From Candidatus Colwelliibacteriota bacterium (GTDB lineage: Bacteria; Patescibacteriota; Minisyncoccia; UBA6257; Colwellbacteraceae), in contig JALOAR010000010.1 in the NCBI GenBank assembly GCA_023228665.1, positions 1 to 22,332 on the forward strand: a DNA stretch of 22,332 nt, written 5' to 3'. This document shows, piece by piece, positions 21,039-22,332 of this stretch. Positions within the stretch are counted from its first letter, which is position 1; each line of letters opens with the position of its first letter. The translations under genes and the position numbers were made by a program. The notes under the pieces were generated by a model. It was not told the DNA's origin. It was given only the letters and a program-made list of their open reading frames with translations, and searched no databases.

Positions 21039-21701
21039 ATGACGAATAAGTTGCTTGTAGCTGTTTTGGTTTTTCTTTTTGCCATACTTGCCAGTATATG
21101 GGTTCTAGCTTTTGTTGATTTCAGGGATAATCAGACTGAAGAAACGAAAGAAAGTCAGATTCAGAACGAAACGATTGAGGAGAGCCAAGAAGTCACGGAA
21201 GAAACTCAAACACAAACACAAACAGAAACAGAGACAATTAAAGAGGAGACACAAGCCGAAACTGAAGAAATAAAGGAAGAGGTTCAGGATGAAGAATGGG
21301 TAGAGATGTCTTTATCTATATTTTCTGATCCTGTGCTAGTGAAGCTGGAAATTAGGGATGGCTTTGTTGTCGGTCTAAAAGCTCAAGTTAAAAAAGGGGT
21401 CGCGATTGTTTCTCCGGCGGATTGCTGGCATTTTCGTTCGGGAGAGAATGAATTAGAGGGAGTAGTGTTTTTGAAAGATGAGGAAGCAGGACAAAACCAG
21501 GACCCGATGTTAAAAGTGCTTTTTATTAAAAATGGGGCGAAGTATTATTCCCAGCATGGAGAATTTCCTTCAGGCAATCAGGTAGTAAAAATGCTAATCG
21601 ACAGCGAAGTAAGCATAAGAGTAAGGAACGCGGTAGTGAAAGAATCTTCGGCTGAATCTTGGTATAAGGAGGCTTTAGAAGTTTGCGGTATAACAGAATA
21701 G
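21039..21701 (+). CDS. Membrane-anchored protein with T/E/Q-rich linker
   Basis: 220 aa. One N-terminal membrane helix (about 4-25: LLVAVLVFLFAILASIWVLAF) is followed by a ~60-residue low-complexity linker of Thr, Glu and Gln (runs of QT and TE, then EEIKEEVQDEE). A compact C-terminal domain (about 87-220) has LEIRDGFVVGLKAQVKKG, SPADCWHFRSG, VLFIKNGAKYY and ALEVCGITE, with two Cys that could pair. The architecture is that of an anchored extracytoplasmic domain on a flexible spacer; the domain is not recognised. The start is secure: AGGAGGTG (21023-21030) lies 8 nt before the ATG. A terminator follows. Confidence 0.7.
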   Translation: MTNKLLVAVLVFLFAILASIWVLAFVDFRDNQTEETKESQIQNETIEESQEVTEETQTQTQTETETIKEETQAETEEIKEEVQDEEWVEMSLSIFSDPVLVKLEIRDGFVVGLKAQVKKGVAIVSPADCWHFRSGENELEGVVFLKDEEAGQNQDPMLKVLFIKNGAKYYSQHGEFPSGNQVVKMLIDSEVSIRVRNAVVKESSAESWYKEALEVCGITE

Positions 21702-21717
21702 TTTTTTTATTTTAAAT

Positions 21718-21748
21718 ATCCTTCGCTTTTTTAGGCGGAGGATTTTTA
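21718..21748 (+). terminator. Rho-independent terminator after 21039 gene
   Basis: ATCCTTCGC (21718-21726) pairs with GCGGAGGAT (21735-21743), with one T-G wobble and loop TTTTTTAG, followed by a T-rich tail. Confidence 0.85.
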
Positions 21749-21870
21749 TTTTCAATTTATATTTTTAAATTAATTTATTTTTTTAGGGTGTAAGGGAATA
21801 AATTTTAGAAATATTTTTATAAAAAATAAAAGAAAGAATATATCTAAAAATATAAGAAAAAAAGCATATT

Positions 21871-21899
21871 TTGACTTTTTTAGGTTTTTGTGCTATAAA
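21871..21899 (+). promoter_or_regulatory. Promoter, repeat copy 1
   Basis: TTGACT (21871-21876), 17 nt, TATAAA (21894-21899): near-consensus. Imperfect arms AGCATA...TGTGCT enclose the -35 and spacer. Confidence 0.8.
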
Positions 21900-21993
21900 T
21901 AAGCCGTGGTTCGCAGAATGCAAGCGAAACACAATTTACAAAAAAATATTTGATTGAAAGGAGGTGGTGAAAATATAAGAAAAAAAGCACATT

Positions 21994-22022
21994 TTGACTT
22001 TTTTAGGTTTTTGTGCTATAAA
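21994..22022 (+). promoter_or_regulatory. Promoter, repeat copy 2
   Basis: TTGACT (21994-21999), 17 nt, TATAAA (22017-22022). Here the flanking arms AGCACA...TGTGCT are perfectly complementary, a possible operator dyad around the -35. Confidence 0.8.
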
Positions 22023-22116
22023 TAAGCCGTGGTTCGCAGAATGCAAGCGAAACACAATTTACAAAAAAATATTTGATTGAAAGGAGGTGGTGAAAATATA
22101 AGAAAAAAAGCACATT

Positions 22117-22145
22117 TTGACTTTTTTAGGTTTTTGTGCTATAAG
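22117..22145 (+). promoter_or_regulatory. Promoter, repeat copy 3 (proximal)
   Basis: TTGACT (22117-22122), 17 nt, TATAAG (22140-22145). It is the copy nearest the gene and has the weakest -10. The expected leader to the ATG at 22219 is about 67 nt. Confidence 0.8.
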
Positions 22146-22218
22146 TAAGTCGTGGTTTGCAGAATGCAAGCGAAACACAATTTACAAAAAAATATTTGAT
22201 TGAAAGGAGGTGTCTGAA

Positions 22219-22332
22219 ATGTCAGACGCCAAAAAAAGTAATATCCCTATTTTTCCCGATAATGCCGTCTGGAAAAAAGAAAGAACAGCGAAGCCGACAA
22301 ACATTTTAGACTATCCGAAAAAAGCCGAGTTG
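22219..22332 (+). CDS. Start of an unknown gene (3' partial)
   Basis: 38 codons to the window end, open throughout: MSDAKKSNIPIFP, then DNAVWKKERTAKPTNILDY, ending PKKAEL. No signal peptide; hydrophilic and Lys-rich. The start is supported by AAAGGAGGTG (22203-22212), with 8 nt from AGGAGG to the ATG, and by the promoter array upstream. The family cannot be judged from this much sequence. The tandem promoters suggest high or finely controlled expression. Confidence 0.75.
   Translation, partial: MSDAKKSNIPIFPDNAVWKKERTAKPTNILDYPKKAEL

Larger units (their letters stand above)
21847..22215 (+). repeat. Three tandem 123-bp promoter-leader repeats
   Basis: Copies at 21847-21969, 21970-22092 and 22093-22215. 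Copies 1 and 2 differ at one base that I can see (CATATT against CACATT). Copy 3 has three changes in the -10/leader (TATAAG, GTCG, TTTGC) and diverges in its last few bases. Each copy holds TTGACT, a 17-nt spacer, TATAAA/G, a leader hairpin, an A-rich stretch and AAAGGAGGTG. Only copy 3 is followed by a start codon. The preceding 21749-21846 is AT-rich with no gene seen. Confidence 0.95.

Noticed and set aside
21847..22215. CRISPR array
   Set aside because: The 123-bp units are contiguous with no spacers, and each contains a full promoter and ribosome site.

Overview
The window looks like a chromosomal segment of a Candidate Phyla Radiation (Patescibacteria, probably Parcubacteria-like) bacterium. 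The evidence is the low GC content, short intergenic spaces, a compact type IV pilus (T4P) locus without an outer-membrane secretin gene, pilin-like proteins carrying LamG or tail-fibre-like regions, and -10 boxes lying just upstream of start codons. TGA is used as a stop codon (for example an ATGA overlap at 17301-17304), so the standard bacterial code applies. The taxonomic call is inference.

Layout. (1) 3-785: 3' end of a gene for a LamG-type surface protein. (2) 886-975: tRNA-Ser(CGA), whose 3' end (CCGCCA) is the left border of a small integrated element (about 970-4143). The element carries a serine recombinase, an XRE-type regulator and a Ca2+/cation antiporter as cargo. Its interior is a mosaic of perfect inverted repeats (90 bp and 141 bp) that includes an inverted copy of what appears to be the joined element ends (attP), plus recombinase fragments in permuted order. 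(3) 4234-4803: stand-alone MgtE-type membrane domain, followed by a 312-nt spacer with REP-like palindromes. (4) 5116-7187: a prepilin with tail-fibre-like repeats and a small membrane protein. (5) 7190-7864, minus strand: ComF. (6) 7891-18255: the T4P machine, in the order pilM, pilN-like, pilO-like, small membrane protein, pilB, pilT, pilC, pilin, pilD and four minor pseudopilins. (7) 18278-19033: membrane-anchored protein of unknown function, ending at a strong terminator. (8) 19157-21701: three genes of a different character: a HEAGH metallopeptidase with an N-terminal coiled coil, an unknown protein, and a membrane-anchored protein with a T/E/Q-rich linker. (9) 21847-22215: three tandem 123-bp copies of a promoter, leader hairpin and Shine-Dalgarno unit, leading into a gene cut by the window end at 22219.

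How the genes work together. PilD would process all the prepilins. PilB and PilT would power extension and retraction through PilC. PilM, PilN, PilO and the small membrane protein would form the inner-membrane alignment complex. The minor pilins, LamG protein and tail-fibre-like pilin could make the fibre tip adhesive. ComF beside pilM fits DNA uptake through the pilus. Together this resembles a host-attachment and competence locus of an episymbiont, which is inference.

Regulatory style differs across the window. Several genes up to 18278 have TATAAT 6-15 nt before the ATG with no clear Shine-Dalgarno sequence, suggesting leaderless or short-leader mRNAs. The genes from 19157 onward have TTGACT -35 boxes, and two of them plus the last gene have strong Shine-Dalgarno sequences.
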